A DNA stretch of 41,265 nucleotides from Actinomycetota bacterium (GTDB taxonomy: Bacteria > Actinomycetota > Thermoleophilia > Gaiellales > Gaiellaceae). Below the pieces are notes generated by a model. That model saw only the letters and a list, made by a program, of their open reading frames with translations, did no database searches and was not told the origin of the DNA. Position 1 is the first letter of the stretch. Each line of letters starts with the position of its first letter. Positions 1 through 9,254 of this stretch are shown piece after piece. Position numbers and translations under genes: made by a program. The stretch lies in NCBI GenBank assembly GCA_005883995.1, contig VAXB01000019.1:1-41265 (forward strand). Direction: 5' to 3'.

Positions 1-1
1 G

Positions 2-1036
2 GGACGGATCGCCGCCGCGGACAGGCTGCGTGCGGAACCCGCCGGCATCGACGTCCGCGTTCGCAGCGTGCAGGTGCACGACGAACCGGTCGACGCAGCC
101 GTCGCCGGTCAGCGGGTGGCGTTGTCGCTGCCGGGGATCGACCGCGACGAGCTCCGACGAGGTGACGCGCTGATCGAGCCGGGGTCGTATGCACCGAGTT
201 ACCGGCTCGACGTCGAGCTTCGCGAGCTGGCGCCGATTCCGGAGCGCGCGCTCGTCCACCACGGCACGTCCGCAACGCTCGCGCGTGTGGTGCGCAACGG
301 CAGGTTCGCGCAGTTGCGGCTCGCCGCCCCCGCCATCGCTGCGCGCGGCGACCGTGTCGTTCTCCGCGCAGGAACGACGCTCGGCGGGGGAACCGTGATC
401 GACGCGTCACCACCCCGGCACGCCAATGCGGACCGGTTCGAACGGGCGGAGCGGGGCGAGCAGGTCGTCCACGGTCCCGTGCGCGCCGCCGACGGCGACT
501 GGGTTTTCTCCGACGAATGGCTCGACGAGCTCCGCGACAGGTTGCTCGCCGCGATCGACAACGCCGATCCGCTCGACCCGGGGATCCCAGCGCCAGCCGA
601 CCCTTGGGCCGCTGTGGTGATCCCACGCCTCGGCCTCGAACGACGCGGATCGAAGCTCTATCGGCCGGGGACGGCACCCACGCTCGGGGAGCGCGAGCGC
701 GACGCCGAGGCACTCGAAGCGCAGCTGGGAGCCGAGCCGGTCAAGGTGCCGGACCCCTCGCTCGCGCGCGTCCTCGAGGACCAGGGCCGACTCGTTCGCG
801 TCGGCGACGGCTACGCCGTTTCTCCGGCGGCATACGAAGACGCACGCCGGACGTTGCTCGCCGAGCTCGAGCAGCACGGCCGGATCACGCTCGCCCGCTA
901 CCGCGACCTGCTGGCCTCGTCGAGGAAGACGGCGCAGATGCTGCTGGAGCGCTTCGACGCAGACGGGCTGACGCGCAGAATCGGAGACGAGCGCGTCGCG
1001 CGACGCAGCGCTTTAGGATCGACGCGTGGCCGATGA
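2..1036 (+). CDS. selB: Selenocysteine-specific translation elongation factor SelB, C-terminal part (5' end outside window)
   Basis: Open from window edge; 'VRVRSVQVHDEPVDAAVAGQRVALSL..RGDAL' resembles translation-factor beta-barrel domains followed by C-terminal winged-helix sequence (GRITLARYRDLLASSRKTAQMLLERFDADGLTRR); tRNA-Sec gene in same window. Confidence 0.85.
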   Translation, partial: GRIAAADRLRAEPAGIDVRVRSVQVHDEPVDAAVAGQRVALSLPGIDRDELRRGDALIEPGSYAPSYRLDVELRELAPIPERALVHHGTSATLARVVRNGRFAQLRLAAPAIAARGDRVVLRAGTTLGGGTVIDASPPRHANADRFERAERGEQVVHGPVRAADGDWVFSDEWLDELRDRLLAAIDNADPLDPGIPAPADPWAAVVIPRLGLERRGSKLYRPGTAPTLGERERDAEALEAQLGAEPVKVPDPSLARVLEDQGRLVRVGDGYAVSPAAYEDARRTLLAELEQHGRITLARYRDLLASSRKTAQMLLERFDADGLTRRIGDERVARRSALGSTRGR

Positions 1037-1430
1037 TGCCGCGACGCTCCGCGAGCTGATCGAGCGCTACAACGACGCCTGGAATCGACAGGACGTCGAC
1101 GCGATCGTCGCGCTACATGCTCCCGACTTCGTGTTCCACAACTGGACCGCGAACGAACGGGTCGAGGGCGCAGCGGCGCGCGACCACATTGCCGGCATCT
1201 TCGCCAACACGCCCTCGCTTCGGTTCACCGGCCGCCGCCTCTATGCACGAGAGGGGCTCGTCGTCAGCGAGTGGACGGCGACCGCGGAGCGTGACGGCAC
1301 GATCAGCGAGTGGGACGGCGTGGACATCTTCCCGATCGAGAACGGACTGATCAAGCGAAAGGACGTCTATTCGTCGTCGCACGCGGCCCGAACGGGGGAT
1401 CGCGCGGCCGGCGCCGCCGGACGAAGCTAA
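1026..1430 (+). CDS. SnoaL/NTF2-like nuclear transport factor 2 family protein
   Basis: GTG start overlapping selB stop by 11 nt; 'LIERYNDAWNRQDVDAIVALHAPDFVFHN' typical of SnoaL-like fold. Confidence 0.8.
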   Translation: MADDAATLRELIERYNDAWNRQDVDAIVALHAPDFVFHNWTANERVEGAAARDHIAGIFANTPSLRFTGRRLYAREGLVVSEWTATAERDGTISEWDGVDIFPIENGLIKRKDVYSSSHAARTGDRAAGAAGRS

Positions 1431-1475
1431 GGACTGCGGTAGTTGTCCTCAATCTGCGGAAAGGCGGCACAACCA

Positions 1476-1553
1476 ATGTCTGCGGCTACGCTCAAGCGAA
1501 AGCTTCGCGGCTTCCCCGTTGCGAACCTCTCGGTCAAGCTGACCGGGAATTAG
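1476..1553 (+). CDS. Possible 25-aa small ORF MSAATLKRKLRGFPVANLSVKLTGN
   Basis: ATG preceded by purine-rich ggaaagg; stop lies 12 nt before a strong hairpin; no homology checked. Confidence 0.25.
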   Translation: MSAATLKRKLRGFPVANLSVKLTGN

Positions 1554-1565
1554 TCGGGTCCCGTT

Positions 1566-1593
1566 CGGTCCGGCCGGTCAGCCGGCCGGACCG
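1566..1593. terminator. Perfect 12-bp hairpin between convergent genes
   Basis: CGGTCCGGCCGG-TCAG-CCGGCCGGACCG; no clear T-tract. Confidence 0.6.
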
Positions 1594-1630
1594 GGAACCG
1601 CCCCTCCCCTCCCGCCACGCAACCCCGTGC

Positions 1631-2785
1631 TCACGGATTTGCGACGACGACCGAAATCGTCTTCGTCGCCGCCGGCTTGCCCGTCGGCCCGATCGCGCGC
1701 ACCGACAGCACATGCGGCCCATTCGTTTCCTGGGTCGTGTCCCACGTGCCGGTCGCGCCGCCGAAGACGTATGGCGGCGCAGCTTGGACGTCACGAACGA
1801 CGCCGTCGAGGAGGAACTCGACCCTGATCGGGGTCCCGCGGACCGTCGCCTCCACGCGAACCTGCCCCGTCAACGTCTGGCCCGTCGTGACCGAGACGGC
1901 CCTGATCCCGATCGGCGGATTCGCGACCACGACGATCGTCGCGCTCGTCGCGTGGCTGCCGTCGCGCGCGAATGCACGCACGGTCAGGACGTGGGAACCG
2001 TTGGTCTCACGCGTCGTGTCCCACGATCCGCCTGCGTACGCATACGGCGCCGTGCGCTCGGTGTCGCGCAGCTTTCCGTCGACGAGGAAATCGATGTGGT
2101 CTACGTCCCCGCCCGTCGGAACGGCCGCCCACGGAACGGTGCCGCGGACGGTTCCCTCGAACGGCACGCCGTCCGTCGTCACGTCGAACGGAAGCGGCGG
2201 AGGTGTCGCGCCTCGTGCGTAGCTCCGGACGTACGCCATGTAGCGCTTCCAGTCCCAGAAGTGACCCGGGTCGGTGTGGTGCGACGAGCCGCCGAACAGG
2301 CCCGGATGGATCGGGTCGGGAACCTCGGAATGCCCGATCACGTGCCGGCGGTCGATCGGGAGGACGTAGTGACGCAGGAGTGACGCGACGAGCGCGGCCG
2401 AAGCGCGGTACTGCACATCCGTGAACGTCGTGTCGATCGCGGTGAACCCTTCGTGCTCGATCCCGATCGAGTGCAGGTTCACGTATGCGTTGCCGGCGTG
2501 CCACGCGGCGTGGGACAGCGGCACCATCTGCGCGATCGATCCGTCGCGGCCGACGACGTAATGCGCGGACACGCGTGCGCGCGGATTCTGGAACCAGGCG
2601 ACCGTCGAGGCGAACGTCGACTCCGTGGCGTGAAGGACGACGAGCCGGATCGCCGACGCCGATCGGACGGCGTGCGAATAGTTGCCGGGGCTCGCCGGGC
2701 GGAACGGGACGTGAAGCGCCGCGACGGCGGGCCCTGCCGGAACCGCGGCGAACGCGAGCGCGATGAGAAACGTCAGGCGGCGCAT
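1631..2785 (-). CDS. Exported N-acetylmuramoyl-L-alanine amidase (Amidase_2/PGRP fold) with C-terminal Ig-like domains
   Basis: Signal peptide; LVVLHATES, SAHYVVGRDG, SIGIEHEG, VIGHSEVPDP motifs; two Ig-like repeats with 'SVTTGQTLTGQVRVEATV..VEFLLDGVVRD'. Confidence 0.85.
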   Translation of the reverse strand: MRRLTFLIALAFAAVPAGPAVAALHVPFRPASPGNYSHAVRSASAIRLVVLHATESTFASTVAWFQNPRARVSAHYVVGRDGSIAQMVPLSHAAWHAGNAYVNLHSIGIEHEGFTAIDTTFTDVQYRASAALVASLLRHYVLPIDRRHVIGHSEVPDPIHPGLFGGSSHHTDPGHFWDWKRYMAYVRSYARGATPPPLPFDVTTDGVPFEGTVRGTVPWAAVPTGGDVDHIDFLVDGKLRDTERTAPYAYAGGSWDTTRETNGSHVLTVRAFARDGSHATSATIVVVANPPIGIRAVSVTTGQTLTGQVRVEATVRGTPIRVEFLLDGVVRDVQAAPPYVFGGATGTWDTTQETNGPHVLSVRAIGPTGKPAATKTISVVVANP

Positions 2786-2834
2786 GACGGACGGCCCCGT
2801 CACGATCACGCGGTTGACCGCTCGTGTCAACCGC

Positions 2835-4325
2835 CTACGACGCCCCGTGCCCGCCGCCGCCGGGCGTCTCGATCGTGATCACGTCACCCGCCGCGAGCTC
2901 GGCCGTCACCTTCCCGGGGACGACCTGTCCGTTGTTCGCGTTGCGGCCGACCGTTCCCGCCGCTCCGCCCGCCGTCCCTGCCGGCGCTTGGCGCCGCCGC
3001 TCCGATATGAGCGACACGCGGCAAGGCGCGAGGACGCGGAGCTCGCGGACGACGCCGTCGCCGCCGCGGTGCGCGCCGTTTCCACCCGAGCCGCGGCGGA
3101 GCGCGTAGCGCTCGACGCGCAGCGGATACTGCAGCTCGAGCGCCTCGACCGGCGTCGACAGCGTGTTCGACATCGCGACGTGGACGCCGTCGGGCCCGTC
3201 GCCGTCCGGACACGCGCCCTGGCCGCCGCCGATCGTCTCGTAGTACGTGAACTGCTCGTTCCCGATCGTGACGTTGTTCATGGTCCCCTGCCCCTGGGCA
3301 GGCGTCGGGATCGCGCCCGAGAACGCGCGCATCACGACGTCGACGATCCGCGACGACGTCTCTACGTTTCCCGCGGCGACGGCGGCCGGCGATGTCGCGT
3401 TGACGAGGCATCCGAGCGGAGCGCGGACGTCGACGGGCGCGAACGCTCCGCCCGAGGCCGGCAGATCGGGATCGACGAGTGCGCGGACGACGAAGTAACA
3501 AGCCGACCGCGCAACCGCGAGCGGACAGTTGAGGTTGCCGGAATCCTGGGGCGCGGTGCCCGCGAAATCGACGGTGATCGACTCGCCTGCGATCGTGACG
3601 GCGGCTCGGAGCTCGAGGTCTCCGCTCTGCGCCTCGAGGACGTCGCACGCCTCGTACCGGCCGTCGGGGAGAGCGGCGATTCCTGCGCGGATGCGCCGCT
3701 CCGAGTACGCGTACAGCTCGTCCATCGCTTCGACGACGACGTCGCGGCCGCGTCGCCGGCAGATCTCGGCGACGCGCCTGTCGGCGAGATGGTGCGCTGC
3801 GAGCTGGGCGCGGAGATCGCCGCGCCGCTCGTCCGGATTGCGCATCTGCGCGATCAGCCGCGTGAGCACCATGTCGTCGAGACGTGTCGGCGGGATCACG
3901 ACCCCCTCCTCGTCGAGCGTGCGCGAGTCCGCCGGCATCGACCCGGGCTCGCGGCCGCCGACGTCGGCGTGATGCGCGCGCGTCACGGCGAAGCCGACGT
4001 CGGTGCGCGACACGAGCGTGATGTCCGGTAGATGCGTACCGCCGGTGTAGGGGTCGTTCACGATCCATACGTCGTCGCGAGCCGGCTCATGCCGCATCAC
4101 CGCGGCAACGGCATCGGGCATGGCGCCGAGATGCACCGGGATGTGCTCGGCCTGCGCGGTCATCCGCCCGCGTTCGTCGAACAGCGCCGTGGAGCAGTCA
4201 CGCCGCTCCTTGATGTTCGCGGAGAACGCCGATCGGACGAGCACGGCGCCCATCTCCTCGGCGACGGCGCGGAGGAGCGAGCCGAGAACTTGGCGCTGAA
4301 CGTTCACGTTCTCGTCACGATCCAC
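2835..4325 (-). CDS. hyuB: Hydantoinase B / oxoprolinase family protein (HyuB)
   Basis: [56 protein letters not shown]-terminus. Confidence 0.9.
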   Translation of the reverse strand: MDRDENVNVQRQVLGSLLRAVAEEMGAVLVRSAFSANIKERRDCSTALFDERGRMTAQAEHIPVHLGAMPDAVAAVMRHEPARDDVWIVNDPYTGGTHLPDITLVSRTDVGFAVTRAHHADVGGREPGSMPADSRTLDEEGVVIPPTRLDDMVLTRLIAQMRNPDERRGDLRAQLAAHHLADRRVAEICRRRGRDVVVEAMDELYAYSERRIRAGIAALPDGRYEACDVLEAQSGDLELRAAVTIAGESITVDFAGTAPQDSGNLNCPLAVARSACYFVVRALVDPDLPASGGAFAPVDVRAPLGCLVNATSPAAVAAGNVETSSRIVDVVMRAFSGAIPTPAQGQGTMNNVTIGNEQFTYYETIGGGQGACPDGDGPDGVHVAMSNTLSTPVEALELQYPLRVERYALRRGSGGNGAHRGGDGVVRELRVLAPCRVSLISERRRQAPAGTAGGAAGTVGRNANNGQVVPGKVTAELAAGDVITIETPGGGGHGAS

Positions 4326-5277
4326 GTGGCACCATCCCTAACCCCCACCCACCCGGGCGGAACCCACAGCGTCGAGCCGTCGAGCTCGACGCGCGCTGCG
4401 CCCGCGGCCGTCCGCGGCTCGTAGCGCGGGAGCACGACCTCAGGCGCGGGCCGCACTTCCGCCGTCCGCACCGAGACGAGCTCGATCTCGCGCTCCCGGT
4501 CGGCGAATCCGTACTGCTCCTCATGCGCGCGGTGGAACGCCGCGGCGAGGTCGTCCTGCAGCGGAAGCGTCAGCTCGAATGACTGCCCGCGGTAACGCAG
4601 GTCGGCCTCGCCTTCGCGCGGCAACTCCCCCGCGGCCCGCAGCGGGACGACGTACGAGCGGACGTGGTCGCGCCGCTCGTCCGAAGCGACAAGGCCGAGC
4701 GCCGACAGGACGCCCGCGGTCTCGGGGACGATCACCGTCCGCATTCCCAGCTCATCTGCAAGCTCACACGCGTGAAGGGGCCCGGCGCCGCCGAACGCGA
4801 CGAGCGCAAACTCTTCGGGGTCGTGACCGCGCTCGACCGAAACGACGCGCAGCGCGCGCAGCATCTCCGCGTTGACGACGTCGACGACGGCCGCGGGATC
4901 GATTCCATCGAGCGCCCGCTCGGCAGCCGCGACGTCGAGCGTCACGCCGTCGGCGAGCACCTCGGGCAACCGGCCGAGCAGGAGGTTCGCATCGGTGACG
5001 GTCGCGTCGGTACCGCCCCGGCCGTAGCAAGCCGGCCCGGGAACGGCGCCCGCGCTCCGGGGGCCGACGCGCAGTGCGCCGCCGCGGTCCCGCCAGACGA
5101 TCGACCCGCCGCCCGCGCCGACGGTGTGGATGTCGACCGTCGGAAGCCGGATGGGGAAGCCGCCGACCACCCGTTCGGTCGAGCGCTCGGCGCGGCCGTC
5201 TGCGATCAGGCAGACGTCCGTCGAGGTCCCGCCCATGTCGAATGCGACGGCGTCGGGAAAGCCGGCGCTGCTCGCGA

Positions 5278-5525
5278 GCAAGGGAGCCCGGACGGCGTTC
5301 GTCGGCAACGAGGGCTTCGAGCATCTGCTGCACCTCCGGCGGCAGACACGCGCGCACCTCTACCGCCTGTGCGCCCGGCACCCCGAGCCGCTCGTCCCGC
5401 TCGAGCGGTGCCACGGCGTCCGAGGCCGCATGGCGCCCGATGGGGAGCTCGCGCCGCTCGACCTCGCCACGCTTCCGGAGATCGACGCAGAGGCGATCGC
5501 CGTCTGCATGCTGCACGCCGACCGC
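5278..5525 (+). repeat. Inverted repeat arm A (exact reverse complement of 5823-6070)
   Basis: Base-by-base comparison: 248/248 identical to reverse complement of arm B. Confidence 0.97.
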
Positions 5526-5822
5526 GCCGGCCGCCGGCCCCGAGACGAGGATCGTCGCGGGATGGGCAGCGGCCTCCTCCGGCGTCGCGACGCCTCCCGA
5601 CGAGCGCATCACGAGCGGTTCCGGCAGACCGGCGGCTGTCGATGCGGCGGTGAGCGAACGCAGGTAGCGGCCCGCTATCGGCGCGAGGTACGCATCGACA
5701 GCAGTCGTCGACGCGCGTTCGTACTCCCGGAACTCGGGCGCGAGCTCGTGCGACGCGACCACGTGCGCGTCGGGATAGCGCCGCCGCAGCTCCGCCGCAA
5801 CCACGCGCTCGTGCGCGTCGTG

Positions 5823-6070
5823 GCGGTCGGCGTGCAGCATGCAGACGGCGATCGCCTCTGCGTCGATCTCCGGAAGCGTGGCGAGGTCGAGCGGCGCGAG
5901 CTCCCCATCGGGCGCCATGCGGCCTCGGACGCCGTGGCACCGCTCGAGCGGGACGAGCGGCTCGGGGTGCCGGGCGCACAGGCGGTAGAGGTGCGCGCGT
6001 GTCTGCCGCCGGAGGTGCAGCAGATGCTCGAAGCCCTCGTTGCCGACGAACGCCGTCCGGGCTCCCTTGC
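5823..6070 (-). repeat. Inverted repeat arm B (native copy within hyuA 5' half)
   Basis: Base-by-base comparison with arm A; 297-bp spacer between arms. Confidence 0.97.
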
Positions 6071-6286
6071 GCTCGAGCAGCGCGTTCGTCGCGACGGTCG
6101 TCCCGTGCGCGAAGCGGTCGACGTCTCGTGCGCCGACGGCGCGCCCAGCAGCGACGACCGATTCTTCTTGGCGCGGCGCCGTCAGCACCTTCGCCGTGGT
6201 CACCGTGCCGTCGGCGAACAGCACGGCATCCGTGAACGTGCCGCCGACGTCGACGCCGAGGATCCTCATTCGGGAAGACTGACACC

Positions 6287-6946
6287 ATGACGATCCGCGG
6301 ACTCCTGTTCGACTTCGACGGGCTGCTCGTCGACACCGAGACGCCGTCGCGCGCCGCGTACGAGCATCTCTACCGCCGGCACGGCCACGAGCTGCCGCTC
6401 GACCGCTGGGCGACGCTCGTCGGGACGATCGGTGCGGAATTTGATCCGTACGTCCATCTCGAGGAGCTCGTTGGGACGCCGCTCGACCGCGAGGAGCTCG
6501 ACGAGTGGCGGCGTGCACGCGAATACGAGCTCGTCGATCTCGAGCAGCTTCGACCCGGCGTCGAGGCGCTGCTCGCCGAAGCCCGCGAGCGCGACCTTCG
6601 AACCGCAATCGTGAGCTCGAGCGACAATTGGTGGATCGAACGGCACCTCGGCCGCCTCGGCCGCAATACCGGCTGGGATGCGATCGTCGCCGCGAACGGC
6701 GACGTCGGCCGCGCGAAGCCGGCCCCAACGCTCTACCTGGACGCGCTTCGCCTGCTCGGGCTTTCGGCGTCGGAAGCGATCGCGTTCGAGGACTCGCCGA
6801 ACGGCGTCCGCGCAGCGAAAGCCGCGGGCCTCTACTGCGTCGCGGTTCCGAACCCGATCACGGAGACGCTCGCGCTCGACGAAGCCGACGTCGTCGTCGA
6901 ATCGCTCGAGGACGTGTCGCTCGCGGCGCTCGAAGCGGCGCGTTGA
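6287..6946 (+). CDS. HAD family hydrolase, beta-phosphoglucomutase-like
   Basis: LLFDFDGLLVDTE, IVSSSD, AKPAPTLYLDALRLLG, IAFEDSPNGVRAAKAAGL motifs. Confidence 0.93.
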   Translation: MTIRGLLFDFDGLLVDTETPSRAAYEHLYRRHGHELPLDRWATLVGTIGAEFDPYVHLEELVGTPLDREELDEWRRAREYELVDLEQLRPGVEALLAEARERDLRTAIVSSSDNWWIERHLGRLGRNTGWDAIVAANGDVGRAKPAPTLYLDALRLLGLSASEAIAFEDSPNGVRAAKAAGLYCVAVPNPITETLALDEADVVVESLEDVSLAALEAAR

Positions 6947-7854
6947 CCCTCGTCGCGGAGCTGCCGCTGCGCGGCGCGGGTGGCGAGCCCGTCGACTTCG
7001 CGCGCACGATTCTGTCCCACGGCGTCGCCGAGCTCCCGCCGAACCGCGTCGCACTCGAGAGCCGCTCGCTGGAGACGACGCTGCCGGTCGCGGGAGGCGC
7101 GCGGAGCGTCCGCGTGTCGGCGGCGGGAGCGATGTTGCGCGTCGAACTGATGCGCGGCCGCGTCGGCGCGCGCGCTGCACAGACGCTCGCGGCGACGACC
7201 GCGCACATGTTCCGCCTCGACGAGGACCTGTCGGCGTTCTACGCGCTCGCGCGGGACGACCGCGCGCTCGACTGGTGCGCCGGCGGCGCCGGTCGGATGC
7301 TGCGTGCCCCGACCGTCTTCGAAGACGTCGCGAAAACGATCTGCACAACCAATACGGCGTGGTCGGGAACGCGGAAGATGACGGCGGCGCTCGTCGACAA
7401 CCTCGGCGTCGCTGCCCCTGGCGGCCGCCGTGCTTTCCCCTCGCCGGAAGCGATGGCCGCGGCCGACGAGTCGTTCTACCGCGACATCGTTCGCGCGGGC
7501 TATCGCGGGCCGTACCTGAAGCAACTCGCCACGGCCGTCGCGGAAGGCACGCTCGACCTCGAGGAGCTCAACGACCCGGAGCTTCCCGACGACGAGGCCG
7601 CCGCACGGCTGCTCGCACTACCGGGCGTCGGACCGTACGCAGTGGCGCACGTGATGCTGACCTCGCTCGGCCGCTACTCCCGGCTCGTGCTCGATTCGTG
7701 GACGCGGCCGACGTACGGGAAGCTCGCCGGTGCGCGCGGGGCGCTGAAGGACGCGACGATCGAGCGCCGGTTCAGGCGCTACCGGGAGTACGCCGGCCTG
7801 GCCTTCTGGCTCTACCTGACGCGGAGCTGGGTGGACGAGGGGCTCCCCGTCTGA
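6943..7854 (+). CDS. HhH-GPD family DNA glycosylase-like protein
   Basis: TTG start overlapping preceding TGA; HhH motif LLALPGVGPYAVAHVML..YSRLVLDSW; FEDVAKTICTTNTAWSGT. Confidence 0.8.
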   Translation: MTLVAELPLRGAGGEPVDFARTILSHGVAELPPNRVALESRSLETTLPVAGGARSVRVSAAGAMLRVELMRGRVGARAAQTLAATTAHMFRLDEDLSAFYALARDDRALDWCAGGAGRMLRAPTVFEDVAKTICTTNTAWSGTRKMTAALVDNLGVAAPGGRRAFPSPEAMAAADESFYRDIVRAGYRGPYLKQLATAVAEGTLDLEELNDPELPDDEAAARLLALPGVGPYAVAHVMLTSLGRYSRLVLDSWTRPTYGKLAGARGALKDATIERRFRRYREYAGLAFWLYLTRSWVDEGLPV

Positions 7855-7870
7855 GCGCGTCGGCGCGGGA

Positions 7871-8731
7871 TCAGCCGCCGCCGGTCGATACGTCGCGGTA
7901 GCGCGCGTCGACGAGGCAGAAGATCCCGTAACAGACGAGCCCGGCCGCGGTGAGCCCCAGCAGGAACGGCCCATAGCCGGCGTGCGCGAGCTTCTGCAGC
8001 GCACCGTCGAGCCCGATCGCATCCTTCGGCTTGTAGTCGATCGCGGCCTTGACGACGAAGATCCCGATCAGTCCGAAGACGACCCCGCGCGCGACGTGGC
8101 CGAGGAGGCCGGCGCGGCCGCCCCACTTCCGTGCGCCGCCGCTCATGTCGCCGACGCGCCACCGGTCCTCGAACTTCTTGCTCAGGCCGCGGTACAGGTT
8201 CCAGAGGCCGGCCGCGATGATCGCCGCGCCGGCAGCGCCGACGACCCATTTGCCGTCCGGCCAGGACAGGAGCGTCGCTGTCGTCTGATGCGCTTTCTGG
8301 TTCTGCGACTGGCCGCCCGTCGAGCCCGTGACGATCTTGATCGCCGAGAAGGTCAGGCCGCCGTAGATCAGCCCGCGGCCGATGTAGCCCGCGCGCTTGC
8401 CCCATTTCTTCGCGCCACCCGAACGCTCGACGGCCGCCTGGACGAAGCGCCACAACGCGTAGGCCGCGAAGCCGATCGCGAGCAGGATCAAGACGATCTT
8501 CCCGAACGAATGGTGGGCGAGCGCCTGCAACGCGCCCTGGCGGCTGGTCGCCGTGCCGCCGTCCCCGAGCGCCAGCTTGACAGCGAGCACGCCGACGATC
8601 CCGAACGAGATGCCCTTCGCGACGAGCCCCGTCCGCGCGAGCCCCGCATACCAACCGGTGCCCGCGTCGGCCTTCGCCCGCGCGCGCGTCGCTGCGAGCG
8701 CACCTGCGTCTCCGGACCGCCCAATCGCCAC
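7871..8731 (-). CDS. DUF1206-like multi-pass membrane protein
   Basis: Three membrane repeats (GLVAKGISFGIVGVLAVKLAL / GYIGRGLIYGGLTFSAIKI / GHVARGVVFGLIGIFVVKAAI); GTG start preceded by GGGAGG. Confidence 0.8.
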   Translation of the reverse strand: MAIGRSGDAGALAATRARAKADAGTGWYAGLARTGLVAKGISFGIVGVLAVKLALGDGGTATSRQGALQALAHHSFGKIVLILLAIGFAAYALWRFVQAAVERSGGAKKWGKRAGYIGRGLIYGGLTFSAIKIVTGSTGGQSQNQKAHQTTATLLSWPDGKWVVGAAGAAIIAAGLWNLYRGLSKKFEDRWRVGDMSGGARKWGGRAGLLGHVARGVVFGLIGIFVVKAAIDYKPKDAIGLDGALQKLAHAGYGPFLLGLTAAGLVCYGIFCLVDARYRDVSTGGG

Positions 8732-8817
8732 AATCGCCTCCCGTCGGTTGTAGGCCTGCCGGGGTGACAACGGCCGAAGCGGCCAAGTCGTTGCGCGTGC
8801 GCGGGTAGATTCGCGGC

Positions 8818-8908
8818 GGAGCGGCCGGGCCTGGTGGCCCAACCGGTCTTCAAAACCGGTACGGCGTGGCAGCCCCACGTTAGGCAGGTTCGACTCCTGT
8901 GCCGCTCC
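8818..8908 (+). tRNA. selC: tRNA-Sec, anticodon TCA
   Basis: 8-bp acceptor GGAGCGGC/GCCGCTCC; D stem GGGCC/GGCCC; anticodon arm CCGGT-CTTCAAA-ACCGG; long variable arm CGTGG/CCACG; T arm GCAGG-TTCGACT-CCTGT. Confidence 0.96.
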
Positions 8909-8953
8909 GTCTAAGCCGACGAACCGGGCGCGCGGCGCCGTAACCGACCGTAG

Positions 8954-9250
8954 CTACGTCGACGAGGGCGCGATCAATTCGCGGCCAGCCGCGAGGTCGG
9001 ACTCGTGAACGAGGATTTCGCGCGGGCCGGCAGCCGTGAAGTCCTCGAGCGACGATTCGATTGCTTCGGTCTCGCGATACGCACAGTCGATGCCGTTACT
9101 CCGCAGCAGCCCGCAGACGATGTCCGCCTCCGCTCCGCTCGACACCACGGTCAACACGACAGCTTCGTCTGGGTCCACGCGTTGAGAGTACTTCAGGCCA
9201 AGCCGCCGTTGCCTCGGCAGAACCAACCGTTCGCGAGAATCGAGCATCAT
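8954..9250 (-). CDS. Small DUF2007-like protein (putative signal-transducing)
   Basis: VVLTVVSSGAEADIVCGLLRSNGIDCAYRE..AAGPREILVHESDLAAGRELI; start uncertain. Confidence 0.65.
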   Translation of the reverse strand: MMLDSRERLVLPRQRRLGLKYSQRVDPDEAVVLTVVSSGAEADIVCGLLRSNGIDCAYRETEAIESSLEDFTAAGPREILVHESDLAAGRELIAPSST

Positions 9251-9254
9251 CACC

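Larger units (their letters stand above)
4304..6269 (-). pseudogene. hyuA: Hydantoinase A / oxoprolinase (HyuA) interrupted by an inverted duplicate of its own N-terminal coding region
   Basis: N-terminal half MRILGVDVGGTFTDAVLF..VSGPAAGAVG reads to about 5526; C-terminal half LLASSAGFPDAVAFDMGGTSTDVCL.. resumes below about 5278 in another frame; 248-bp inverted copy lies between. Confidence 0.85.

Noticed and set aside
5124-6290. 388-aa plus-strand ORF across the hyuA region
   Set aside because: Product of the inverted duplicate and antisense reading of hyuA; part of it is literally HyuA N-terminal sequence from the inverted copy.
8732-8878. N-terminal extension of the DUF1206 ORF (start 8878)
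   Set aside because: Would run antisense through the tRNA-Sec gene; GTG 8731 with GGGAGG is a better start.
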